Below are positions 8,426 to 16,652 of a stretch of 64,000 bases of DNA, piece after piece. A program made the translations under genes and the position numbers. Position 1 is the stretch's first letter. Every line of letters begins with the position of its first letter. The notes beneath the pieces were generated by a model. The model was not told the DNA's origin. It made no database searches and worked only from the letters and a program-made list of their open reading frames with translations. Source of the DNA: Marinifilaceae bacterium (GTDB lineage Bacteria; Bacteroidota; Bacteroidia; Bacteroidales; Marinifilaceae); the NCBI GenBank assembly GCA_025210485.1, contig JAOARN010000051.1, positions 27,206 to 91,205 on the forward strand. Direction: 5' to 3'.

Positions 8426-11400
8426 TTAAAAATTAACTGAAGCTCTAAAAGAATACTGAGTTTGTGGAGGAATACTACCAGAACCAAAAGTCACCTGTTC
8501 TGGGTCACGTCCTTCTAGGTCTTTGCTTTTAATAACAAACACATTCGAAGCTGAAAAACTAAGATTCAATGCCTTAACTCTTAATTTCTGACATATTGAT
8601 TTGTCAAAACTATAACCAAGCGACACACTTCTACATCTAAGGAAACTTCCATCTACCACTCTAATATTTGATTTATTGTACATTTCCCACTGATTTGATG
8701 CAATTTCATATTCTCTATCATACTCTGAAATATTCAATGGGTCTTGACTAAGGACAGGTATATTTGTATGTTTCTCGTCACCTGGTTTTCTCCACCTTTT
8801 TACATACTCGCTCGACATGTTTTGCTGTGGAAATGGAAGCAATTGACCTTCTGATTTGTAAAGATCATTTAATCGGATTTTATTCCCCAAATTAAATGCA
8901 AATATCGCATTCAATGAAAATTGCTTATAGGACAAGAAAGTTGAGAAACCACCACTCAAATCTGGTTCTCTTTTTCCAGAATATTCAAGAATTCTATCAT
9001 AAGCCTCTTGCTGTGTTTTTACTAATATATTCCCATCCTCATCCGACTCATTAAAATTTTTAAATACTGGATATCCATTTTCGTCCAATGATTCAAACAT
9101 ATATGAATAGAATGAATTTACAGATTTTCCATTTCGAATAATGGTTCCATCTATATAGTCTTTGTATGTCACATGAGTTGGATCACCTGCGTCAGTTATT
9201 TTATTATAATTTTTTGAAGTATTGAATGATGCACTCCATTTAAAATCTTTAGTGGAAATTAAATTAGCACTTAAAAATAATTCCCATCCTTTATTGGTTA
9301 TTGTTCCCTCATTTATAGAAACATTTTCGGCTCCGTTGGTCCCTGTGATTGTTTTGGTAACAATTTGATCTCTACCTTTCTTATTATACAATTCTACTGT
9401 TCCCGAAAATTTTCCTTTTAATATTGCAAAATCGACACCCAAGTTATACGATTTTGTCTTTTCCCATTTCAAGTTGTGATTTGGAACTTTATACAATGTA
9501 GATATTGGTTGGTTTGCTATATCGTCACTCTGTCCCATTTTCAATATTAAATTAGGTGTTTGGTCGTCGGACACATTTCCTTGAATACCGTATGAGGCTC
9601 TCAACGAAAAATTATTTAACCATTTAATATTCTCAACAAATTTCTCATCACTTAAATTATATCTTCCCGAGATGGACCATACTGGTAAAAATCTAGTTGA
9701 TTTATCCTTACCAAATTTATTTGATCCATCCGCTCGAATATTAAAATTCAAGATATACTTATCTCTAAAGGCATAAGTTAAGATACCATAATATGATAGA
9801 TAATTATTTTCAGTGTCCGTTACCACTGGTTTTGTTCTATTTACAATCTCACGATAAGCTTCCCATTGGGATAAACTGATATCTGCAAATTTCTTTCCTC
9901 TCTCAGGCAAGTAACCGTAGGTAGTATTGCTATAACCCTGCAGCTCTGAGGATCTTATTTCCAAACCGGCATTGGCACCAATATGATGCTCTTTAAAATC
10001 TTTCGAAAAATTAATGGAGTTCCTAAAAGTATACGAATCTGTATTATTATTATTTACACTCAACTCTCCTCCTTGGGGAAGCTCCGAAACTTCATAAAAT
10101 TGATTAATATCATTTGGCAGCTCAGCACCATATGGTAACTTTCTTTTTACTTGAGCATTAAAACTTTTCTGATCAGTCCATGTTTCAATATTCGATTTTG
10201 TTTTTGAATAATTGAACATTGAATTAAATTTCAAGCCTTCTATAATATTGTAATTTAAACCAATAGTAGCAAACACAGTGCTATTCTTTATAGTGTTCCC
10301 TGTATGGTCCATCTCGTGTAAAATATTATACTTAATAGGATCAGATTCGAAATTTCCAGTTGAACTAGTAAATGGATATTCTGCAGCATAAAATGATCTA
10401 GAACCATCTGAATTATACGCCTTTATCGCTCGGGATGTATTATAAGCATAGGTATATGGATCGACACTACTATGAAGCCTTTTGTTTTCTGTCGCCGCTG
10501 AATTCAAGGTAAAATTAACGCTTAATTTTTCAGATAGTCTCGAATTTATCTTCAGCATGGCATTGTATCTATCATAATCAGTACCACGTTCAAGCCCATT
10601 TTGTTGCGAATAACCTATAGATGCATAGTAATTAGTCTTAGAACTAGCACCTGATAGTGAAATATTATGAGAGGTATTGACCGTATTTCTAAACAAAATA
10701 TCGTACCAATCAGTATTTGTATTTTTCAAATCTCGGACCTGCTCTCTAAATTGATCATGATTTATTTTCTTGTCCCAATAATCCATCAAGGCTCCCTCAT
10801 ATCCAACTCGCGAAGGAGAGAAACTAGTATAAAACAAACCCTTTTCATGCATCTCTTCAGACACTTCAATCCTCTCCTGCGAATTCATCCTATCCAAGAT
10901 TCTATAATTAGGGCGTTTCATAAATGAAACCGATGTTGAATAATTTATTTGAGGTTTTCCAAACTTCCCTTTCTTAGTACTAACGACAATAACACCATTA
11001 GCAGCTTTAACACCATAAACAGCAGTTGCAGAGGCATCTTTAAGAATATCTATACGTTCAATATCTTCAGGATTTATAAATGAGATAGCATTTCCGATAA
11101 GATTTACCCTGTCCATACTGTTAAGCTCCTCGTTACTTAATCGGACTGGGTCATCTAAAATCACCCCATCCACAACCCATACTGGCTCTCTGTTTCCAGT
11201 AATTGAAGAACTACCACGAATTCTAATTTTTGGAGCAGCTCCTGCCGTTGCTGATGAGTTCATCACTGTCATACCAGCAATTTTTCCTTGCAACATATTA
11301 TCCAATGATAAAACACCTGTTTCTTTTACATCTTCTAATTTTACAGAAACAACAGAACTTGATAATTTTCGTTTTTCTATCTTCTGATATCCAGTAACAA

Positions 11401-12046
11401 CAATATCATTAAGCTTGGCTACATCCTCTTCTAATGTAAGCTCATACTTATTTTTATCAGTAATTTTCAAAAATTTGGTTTTCATACCTACAAATGAAAA
11501 TTTTAAGATATATGGGCTATTTGACCCCAATTCAATTGAAAACTTACCTTCAATATCAGTTGATACTCCTCCTGTAGTTCCTTTGATTACAACAGAAACG
11601 CCAGGCAATGCTATTCCTTTTTTATCCTTAACAATACCTGTTATTATTCTCTTTTTATCTTTGCTTTCAGTTTTGGTTGCTTCTTTCTTTCTTATTATAA
11701 TTATATTATTTTCAACAGAATAAGCTAAATTCCTTTCACCCAAAACATTTACCAGAACATCATGTATTTCTTTATTTTTAACACTTAAGTTAATATTTGA
11801 TTTTGATTGAATTAAATCATGATTATAAACAAAAACATAATTGGTTTTCGTTTTAATCTGATTTAAAAACTCAACTAAGCTCATATTTTTGGCTTCAATA
11901 CTAAGTTTTCCTTTTTGTACTGAATTTGATGCCATAATATTTATATTGAAAACTAATATAAATAATAAGCTTAGTTTAAAAAACAAAAAGCTTCTTATCA
12001 AACTTTTTTTTAAATACAAAAGCTTGACACATTGATTTTTTTTCAT
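8426..12046 (-). CDS. SusC/RagA-family TonB-dependent transporter with STN signalling domain
   Basis: The 1206-residue protein has a long signal region (to about residue 40) and an STN (secretin/TonB N-terminal) domain at about 48-120. A carboxypeptidase-like regulatory beta-sandwich (about 133-210), a TonB box/plug (about 215-350, with the K-D-A-S-A-T-A-V-Y-G motif) and a 22-strand barrel ending in R-A-S-V-N-F complete it. The STN domain is the element that contacts a FecR anti-sigma factor, and a FecR gene lies directly upstream. The transporter should thus import its ligand and also signal ligand binding to switch on its own operon. The start at 12046 is the ATG before the hydrophobic signal. 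Confidence 0.95.
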   Translation of the reverse strand: MKKNQCVKLLYLKKSLIRSFLFFKLSLLFILVFNINIMASNSVQKGKLSIEAKNMSLVEFLNQIKTKTNYVFVYNHDLIQSKSNINLSVKNKEIHDVLVNVLGERNLAYSVENNIIIIRKKEATKTESKDKKRIITGIVKDKKGIALPGVSVVIKGTTGGVSTDIEGKFSIELGSNSPYILKFSFVGMKTKFLKITDKNKYELTLEEDVAKLNDIVVTGYQKIEKRKLSSSVVSVKLEDVKETGVLSLDNMLQGKIAGMTVMNSSATAGAAPKIRIRGSSSITGNREPVWVVDGVILDDPVRLSNEELNSMDRVNLIGNAISFINPEDIERIDILKDASATAVYGVKAANGVIVVSTKKGKFGKPQINYSTSVSFMKRPNYRILDRMNSQERIEVSEEMHEKGLFYTSFSPSRVGYEGALMDYWDKKINHDQFREQVRDLKNTNTDWYDILFRNTVNTSHNISLSGASSKTNYYASIGYSQQNGLERGTDYDRYNAMLKINSRLSEKLSVNFTLNSAATENKRLHSSVDPYTYAYNTSRAIKAYNSDGSRSFYAAEYPFTSSTGNFESDPIKYNILHEMDHTGNTIKNSTVFATIGLNYNIIEGLKFNSMFNYSKTKSNIETWTDQKSFNAQVKRKLPYGAELPNDINQFYEVSELPQGGELSVNNNNTDSYTFRNSINFSKDFKEHHIGANAGLEIRSSELQGYSNTTYGYLPERGKKFADISLSQWEAYREIVNRTKPVVTDTENNYLSYYGILTYAFRDKYILNFNIRADGSNKFGKDKSTRFLPVWSISGRYNLSDEKFVENIKWLNNFSLRASYGIQGNVSDDQTPNLILKMGQSDDIANQPISTLYKVPNHNLKWEKTKSYNLGVDFAILKGKFSGTVELYNKKGRDQIVTKTITGTNGAENVSINEGTITNKGWELFLSANLISTKDFKWSASFNTSKNYNKITDAGDPTHVTYKDYIDGTIIRNGKSVNSFYSYMFESLDENGYPVFKNFNESDEDGNILVKTQQEAYDRILEYSGKREPDLSGGFSTFLSYKQFSLNAIFAFNLGNKIRLNDLYKSEGQLLPFPQQNMSSEYVKRWRKPGDEKHTNIPVLSQDPLNISEYDREYEIASNQWEMYNKSNIRVVDGSFLRCRSVSLGYSFDKSICQKLRVKALNLSFSASNVFVIKSKDLEGRDPEQVTFGSGSIPPQTQYSFRASVNF

Positions 12047-12073
12047 AGATTTAAAGGTTTTTAATTCAACTTA

Positions 12074-12146
12074 GTATTCATTGCTATTCAACAACTAATG
12101 AATACCTTATATCTAAAGTCGGCATATGTTGGCGCATATTCCGACT
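12074..12146 (-). promoter_or_regulatory. Two consecutive stem-loops in the FecR-SusC gap
   Basis: One stem is gtattcatt/aatgaatac (12074-12082 and 12097-12105). The other is agtcgg-x-atatg/catat-x-ccgact (12117-12146, one mismatch) and overlaps the FecR stop. Together they fill most of the 98-bp intercistronic gap. They could end the regulator transcript or shape mRNA processing so that SusC is expressed at a different level from FecR. Confidence 0.4.
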
Positions 12147-13296
12147 ACTTTTTTCTCACATATATTTTCGCATTTATTTTTTCAAATTTTACATCATTTG
12201 TTTGTTCTATAATATTTAGAACAGAATCTACGCTATCAAACCTATCAATTGTACCCGACAGGTTTATATTTCTTAGACTGTCTTGTTCAAATTCAAAATT
12301 TACATTATAGGCTCTTGATATTTTTTTTAGTATTATGTCTAATGAACTATTTACAAAACTAAATTTATTGTGAAGCCAAGCTGTACACAAATCAATATCC
12401 ACCTCATATTTCACTAAACTTTCGTTTTGTTTACAGAAGACTACCTGCTGATTTGGTTTGATTATGATGGAATTATTATTAGCACTATCAATGACTTCTA
12501 CACTTCCCTCTTGTAAACTAGTTTTTATATCTGCATCATCGCTATATGATGACAAATTAAAAGATGTTCCCAATACCTTAACATCAATTTTTTGTGTTTT
12601 TACAACAAAAGGTCTTTTGGAATCTTTCGTAACCTCAAAAAAAGCTTCGCCTTCTAAGAAAACAAGCCTTTGGTCTGTAGAGAAATTGGTAGGATACCTA
12701 AATTTTGTGTCCGAATTTAAATACACCACAGTACTATCAGATAGTATCAACTTATACTTATAAGATTTCGGAATGTATATCTTATTATATTCTAGCTTAG
12801 TCTGGATTTTAGGCTTAGCTTTTGTATAATCTAGAGTCTTGTTAATTTTATTTAAACTCGCCCCAGTTTGCTCTAGCAAATGAACATTATCTTCTGAGCT
12901 GAGCTCAATACATTGACCTGAACTTAATTCTAATTTTAAATTATCAGAATTTGTCAATGCTAATTTTGTAGTACTATTACTCCAGTTATCATAAAACAAA
13001 AAAGAAAATGCAAAGAAAATAATTACAGATGCTGCAATTTTAAAACCTGTTAGATACAATCTGCGCTTTCTCTTACGAATAAATTCAAGACTTTTTCTTA
13101 AGCTAATTTCAACATTTATAGTAGTTGGGGAATCAATATTGCCAGCATCAGAATGTAAGTTCTCAATCTTCCTATAGAATTTTTTATTCTCTACAGATTT
13201 ATCCAACCAATTATCTAAGATTATTTGATTTTCATCATCTAAATCCTTTTCAACAATTGATTTATATAATATCTCGTATATATCTATTTTAATCAC
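12145..13296 (-). CDS. FecR-family anti-sigma factor
   Basis: The 383-residue protein has a cytoplasmic N-terminal part (about 1-85) that should hold the sigma factor and one membrane helix (about 90-108). A periplasmic FecR domain (about 165-270, with the L-E-G-E-A-F-F-E-V and V-L-G-T-S-F-N-L motifs) and a C-terminal DUF4974/STN-like domain (about 310-383) follow. It should sequester the adjacent ECF sigma factor and release it when SusC binds its ligand. The best start is GTG at 13296; no in-frame Met is near. It lies 97 bp after the sigma gene and 98 bp before SusC. Confidence 0.93.
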   Translation of the reverse strand: MIKIDIYEILYKSIVEKDLDDENQIILDNWLDKSVENKKFYRKIENLHSDAGNIDSPTTINVEISLRKSLEFIRKRKRRLYLTGFKIAASVIIFFAFSFLFYDNWSNSTTKLALTNSDNLKLELSSGQCIELSSEDNVHLLEQTGASLNKINKTLDYTKAKPKIQTKLEYNKIYIPKSYKYKLILSDSTVVYLNSDTKFRYPTNFSTDQRLVFLEGEAFFEVTKDSKRPFVVKTQKIDVKVLGTSFNLSSYSDDADIKTSLQEGSVEVIDSANNNSIIIKPNQQVVFCKQNESLVKYEVDIDLCTAWLHNKFSFVNSSLDIILKKISRAYNVNFEFEQDSLRNINLSGTIDRFDSVDSVLNIIEQTNDVKFEKINAKIYVRKK

Positions 13297-13393
13297 AAAT
13301 TTACCCTTTATTGATTCATTTTTCTCTTATGATACCAATCAAGTGAAATGATGTGACAATAAAATTCTTTTTTTTCAAAAAAATATTATTTTT

Positions 13394-13966
13394 TCATATT
13401 CTAAGACCTAAGTTATTCAACATCAAGGAAAGTAAAAGATTGTCTTGCTTTAAGTTCTCTCTTAAAATTTTAAAACCTCTGCTCATTTGTGTTCTTACAG
13501 TATTAATAGATATTCCTAATTCATCAGCTGTCTCTTGATATTTATATCCATATACAATACACATAATGAATATCTGTTTGCACGAAGAAGGAAGAAGACT
13601 CAAGGCTTTGTATAATTTCTCATTCTGTTTTATTTTCTCTTCTTCAGTATTATTTTCAAATTGCTTATCCAGAATTGACTCAATTTGTTCATAACTACTT
13701 ATCTTATTATTTTTCAAACTTCTAAAACAAGCATTTCGTATGCTGGCGTAAATGTAAGATCGAAGTTTAGATTTTATTTTCCTATACTTTTTATTTATCC
13801 AAAAATCCACAAAAACCTCCTGAACCAGATCTTCAGAACTATCCTTAGATTTTAAAATAGAATTTGCGTATAGCACTAAATCAGTGAAAAAGTATCTATA
13901 AAACTCTTCGTAGGCGGAAATACTATTGGTTTTAAGATTATTTAAAATTTCGTTTTCTTTATTCAT
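13394..13966 (-). CDS. ECF RNA polymerase sigma-70 factor
   Basis: The roughly 190-residue protein has sigma region 2 (about 20-85, with D-L-V-Q-E-V-F-V-D-F-W) and region 4 (about 125-175, helix-turn-helix with Y-Q-E-T-A-D-E-L-G-I-S). The spacing and sequence match the Bacteroidota FecI-like subfamily that pairs with FecR and SusC. I chose the ATG at 13966 (M-N-K-E-N-E); a TTG at 13984 would add six residues and is less likely. It heads the minus-strand uptake locus and probably drives the SusC promoter. A TAnnTTTG-like -10 (reverse of 13986-13993) lies about 20 bp upstream but lacks a clear -33 box. Confidence 0.93.
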   Translation of the reverse strand: MNKENEILNNLKTNSISAYEEFYRYFFTDLVLYANSILKSKDSSEDLVQEVFVDFWINKKYRKIKSKLRSYIYASIRNACFRSLKNNKISSYEQIESILDKQFENNTEEEKIKQNEKLYKALSLLPSSCKQIFIMCIVYGYKYQETADELGISINTVRTQMSRGFKILRENLKQDNLLLSLMLNNLGLRI

Positions 13967-14556
13967 GTTGGGAAAGTTTTGCAAACAAAAATAAAAAAAA
14001 CATGAAGAAATTATATTTCAGTATGATTATTCCATTCTATTAACTCGATATACCATATTAAGAGTAAGTTTAGTAAAAATATAATTTAATAAAAATGAAA
14101 TAAGGATTTTTTTCATTAATAAGATTTAGAGAAACTAAATAAAAAACAATGATAAATAAAATAAAGTCTAAAAACGCCCAAAAAGCTTATCTAAAGATAG
14201 AAGTAGAACTTTGCTAACAATATATTAAAAGAAATTGAAGAAACATATTAGTAAAAATCACTCATAAGACCTTATCTATATTTGTTTTAAGTTTATGAAT
14301 ATTTATATTTGCTAGCTTTATATGGATAGGAGGGAAATTATAGTAAAATTTAAAGTTAATTTCCAAATTGGTTATCATTCATTTTTTATAGCTTATTTAT
14401 CAGTGATTCTATAATTCGCTGTAGTTTGTGATGCATAAATATGAAGAAAAACCAATACCTACTGAATACAAATAAATTTGTTAATAACAATTCCAGATAA
14501 AACATACACCAAATTAGTGTTATGTAAATCAGTACTGAAGAAAAATATATTAGACA
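13967..14556. other. Divergent intergenic region, sigma gene to etfB
   Basis: This 590-bp AT-rich region has no credible ORF. It holds one well-formed plus-strand promoter (14281-14311). A second TAnnTTTG match (TAAATTTG, 14473-14480) without a -33 box lies about 75 bp before etfB. No riboswitch was recognised. Confidence 0.7.
14281..14311 (+). promoter_or_regulatory. Bacteroidota-type promoter upstream of etfB
   Basis: TTTG (14281-14284), 19 bp, then TATATTTG (14304-14311) is an exact match to the TTTG-N19-TAnnTTTG consensus. Start would be near 14318, giving etfB a leader of about 240 nt. It has the same -7 octamer and spacing as the tRNA-array promoter. Confidence 0.75.
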
Positions 14557-15432
14557 ATGAAAGGTTTAAAAATTGTTGTTCTAGCTAAGCAAGTTCCAGA
14601 CACTAGAAATGTTGGGAAGGATGCTATGAAAGCTGACGGAACTGTGAACAGAGGTGCATTGCCAGCTATCTTCAACCCTGAAGATTTAAATGCATTAGAG
14701 CAAGCTTTACGTTTAAAAGATAAATACCCAGGCACAGAAGTTTCTCTTCTTACAATGGGCCCAGGTCGTGCTGCTGAAGTAATCCGCGAAGGATTATACC
14801 GTGGTGCAGATAATGGATATCTACTATCTGACAGAGCTTTTGCAGGTTCCGATACCTTAGCTACTTCTTATGCATTATCATGTGCTTTGAAAGAAATGGG
14901 ACATATTGATGTTATCATCGCAGGTCGTCAGGCTATCGATGGTGATACTGCTCAGGTGGGTCCTCAGGTAGCAGAAAAATTAAAATTAGCTCAAATTACC
15001 TATGCTGAAGATATTATGTCTGCAGAGGAAGGTAAAATCGTTGTAAAACGACGTTTAGAGAGAGGTGTTGAAGTTGTAGAAGGTAACTATCCTTTAGTTG
15101 TAACAGTAAATGCTTCAGCTCCAGAATGCCGTCCAAGAAATGCTAAATTTGTAATGAAATACAAGCATGCACGTGCTGTATCTGAAATGCAAAATGCAAC
15201 TGAAGATTATATCGCATTGCACAATAACCGCCCATACCTTAATATCAATGAGTGGAGTGTAAATGATATCACAACAGATGCCGAAGAACTAGGATTATCA
15301 GGTTCTCCAACAAAAGTAAAAACAATTGAAAATGTTGTTTTCCAGGCAAAAGAAGCAAAAGTGCTTAAACCTGAAGATGAAGATATTAATGATCTTATGA
15401 AGGAGTTAATTACCAATCACACAATTGGTTAA
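14557..15432 (+). CDS. etfB: Electron transfer flavoprotein, beta subunit
   Basis: The 291-residue protein is the small ETF subunit, which with EtfA carries electrons from acyl-CoA dehydrogenases in the cytoplasm. It shows the N-terminal V-L-A-K-Q-V-P-D-T start, the nucleotide-binding A-G-R-Q-A-I-D-G-D-T-A-Q-V-G-P motif, and the C-terminal K-A-K recognition-loop region. It is somewhat longer than the usual roughly 255 residues because of a C-terminal extension. etfA follows after 44 bp and an acyl-CoA dehydrogenase after that, a standard operon. Arg codons are largely CGT, unlike the AGA-rich neighbours, a sign of high expression. Confidence 0.95.
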   Translation: MKGLKIVVLAKQVPDTRNVGKDAMKADGTVNRGALPAIFNPEDLNALEQALRLKDKYPGTEVSLLTMGPGRAAEVIREGLYRGADNGYLLSDRAFAGSDTLATSYALSCALKEMGHIDVIIAGRQAIDGDTAQVGPQVAEKLKLAQITYAEDIMSAEEGKIVVKRRLERGVEVVEGNYPLVVTVNASAPECRPRNAKFVMKYKHARAVSEMQNATEDYIALHNNRPYLNINEWSVNDITTDAEELGLSGSPTKVKTIENVVFQAKEAKVLKPEDEDINDLMKELITNHTIG

Positions 15433-15476
15433 TTGCTTACTTCTATTTTTAGTAATTCGGATAAAATTTTAAAACA

Positions 15477-16496
15477 GTGAATAACGTATTTGTATATTGC
15501 GAAATAGAAGAGGGTAAGGTTGTTGATGTAAGCCTTGAGCTCTTAACCAAAGGTAGAAAATTGGCTGACGACTTAAAATGCCAATTGGAAGCTATTGTAA
15601 TCGGTAATGACCTAAAGGGAATAGAGAAAGAAATTGCTCCTTTTGGAGTAGATAAAATATGGATTGCTGATGATAGCAGATTATACCCATATACAACTCT
15701 TCCTCACACTTCAATTATTGTAAAATTATTTGAAGAACAAAAGCCTCAAATCTGTTTAATGGGTGCTTCTAGCATTGGTCGTGACCTTGGTCCTCGTGTT
15801 TCTTCTGCTCTACATTCAGGCTTAACTGCCGACTGTACTAGCCTTGTAATCGGTGACCACGAAGACAAAAAGAATAAAAAAGAATATAAAAATCTTCTTT
15901 ATCAAATTCGTCCAGCATTTGGTGGTAATATTGTTGCAACTATTATCAACCCAGACTGCCGTCCACAGATGGCTACTGTTCGCGAGGGCGTGATGAAAAA
16001 AGAAGTTCTTGATGCTAACTACAAAGCAGAAATTGAAAACATAAATGTCGCTGAATATGTTAATGATGAAGATTTCGTCGTTAAGGTAATCGAGAGACAT
16101 ATGGAAAAATCTAAAGTAAATATCAAAAATGCTGGTATTATCGTTGCTGGTGGATATGGTGTTGGTTCTAAAGAAAATTTCAATCTTCTTACCGAGTTAG
16201 CTGAAGTTATTGGCGGTGAAGTAGGTGCTTCGCGTGCTGCAGTTGATGCAGGTTTTGCTGATCATGAAAGACAAATTGGACAAACAGGTGTTACTGTTCG
16301 CCCTAAACTATATATCGCTTGTGGTATTTCTGGACAAATTCAGCACACTGCTGGTATGGAAGAATCATCTATGGTTATTGCAATCAACACTGATGAGAAT
16401 GCTCCTATCAATAAATTCGCTGATTATGTAATAACAGGAGATATCGCAACTGTAGTTCCTAAAATGATTAAATTCTATAAAGAAAACACTAAGTAA
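15477..16496 (+). CDS. etfA: Electron transfer flavoprotein, alpha subunit
   Basis: The 339-residue FAD-binding subunit has an N-terminal ETF domain (about 1-190) and the C-terminal FAD domain (about 205-330). The latter includes G-A-S-R-A-A-V-D-A-G-F, G-Q-T-G-V-T-V-R-P and G-I-S-G-Q-I-Q-H. It pairs with EtfB. The start is GTG at 15477, giving M-N-N-V-F-V-Y, the normal EtfA N-terminus; no ATG is near. It sits between etfB and the acyl-CoA dehydrogenase. Whether the ETF is a simple electron carrier or a bifurcating type cannot be decided by eye. Confidence 0.95.
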   Translation: MNNVFVYCEIEEGKVVDVSLELLTKGRKLADDLKCQLEAIVIGNDLKGIEKEIAPFGVDKIWIADDSRLYPYTTLPHTSIIVKLFEEQKPQICLMGASSIGRDLGPRVSSALHSGLTADCTSLVIGDHEDKKNKKEYKNLLYQIRPAFGGNIVATIINPDCRPQMATVREGVMKKEVLDANYKAEIENINVAEYVNDEDFVVKVIERHMEKSKVNIKNAGIIVAGGYGVGSKENFNLLTELAEVIGGEVGASRAAVDAGFADHERQIGQTGVTVRPKLYIACGISGQIQHTAGMEESSMVIAINTDENAPINKFADYVITGDIATVVPKMIKFYKENTK

Positions 16497-16513
16497 TTTC
16501 AATTAACAATTTC

Positions 16514-16613
16514 GGAATTCGAATACTTATTATTGAATTCCTATTTTGATAATAAACATAAATTATTGTTTTCAATGACTGAAATAAACAGTCTGAAAAC
16601 TCCAATTTGGAGT
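16514..16613 (+). promoter_or_regulatory. Cluster of three inverted repeats between etfA and the dehydrogenase gene
   Basis: ggaattc/gaattcc (16514-16541), gactg/cagtc (16577-16593) and ACTCCAATTTGGAGT (16599-16613) lie in the 156-bp gap. They may act as an intercistronic processing, attenuation or operator region. No clean U-tract follows any of them. Confidence 0.35.
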
Positions 16614-16652
16614 ATATATTTTATATAATCATTGATTTTTAATTAGATAAAA

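Noticed and set aside
12098..12310. 70-residue plus-strand ORF over the end of FecR
   Set aside because: It is antisense to a well-supported gene and has no domain or promoter.
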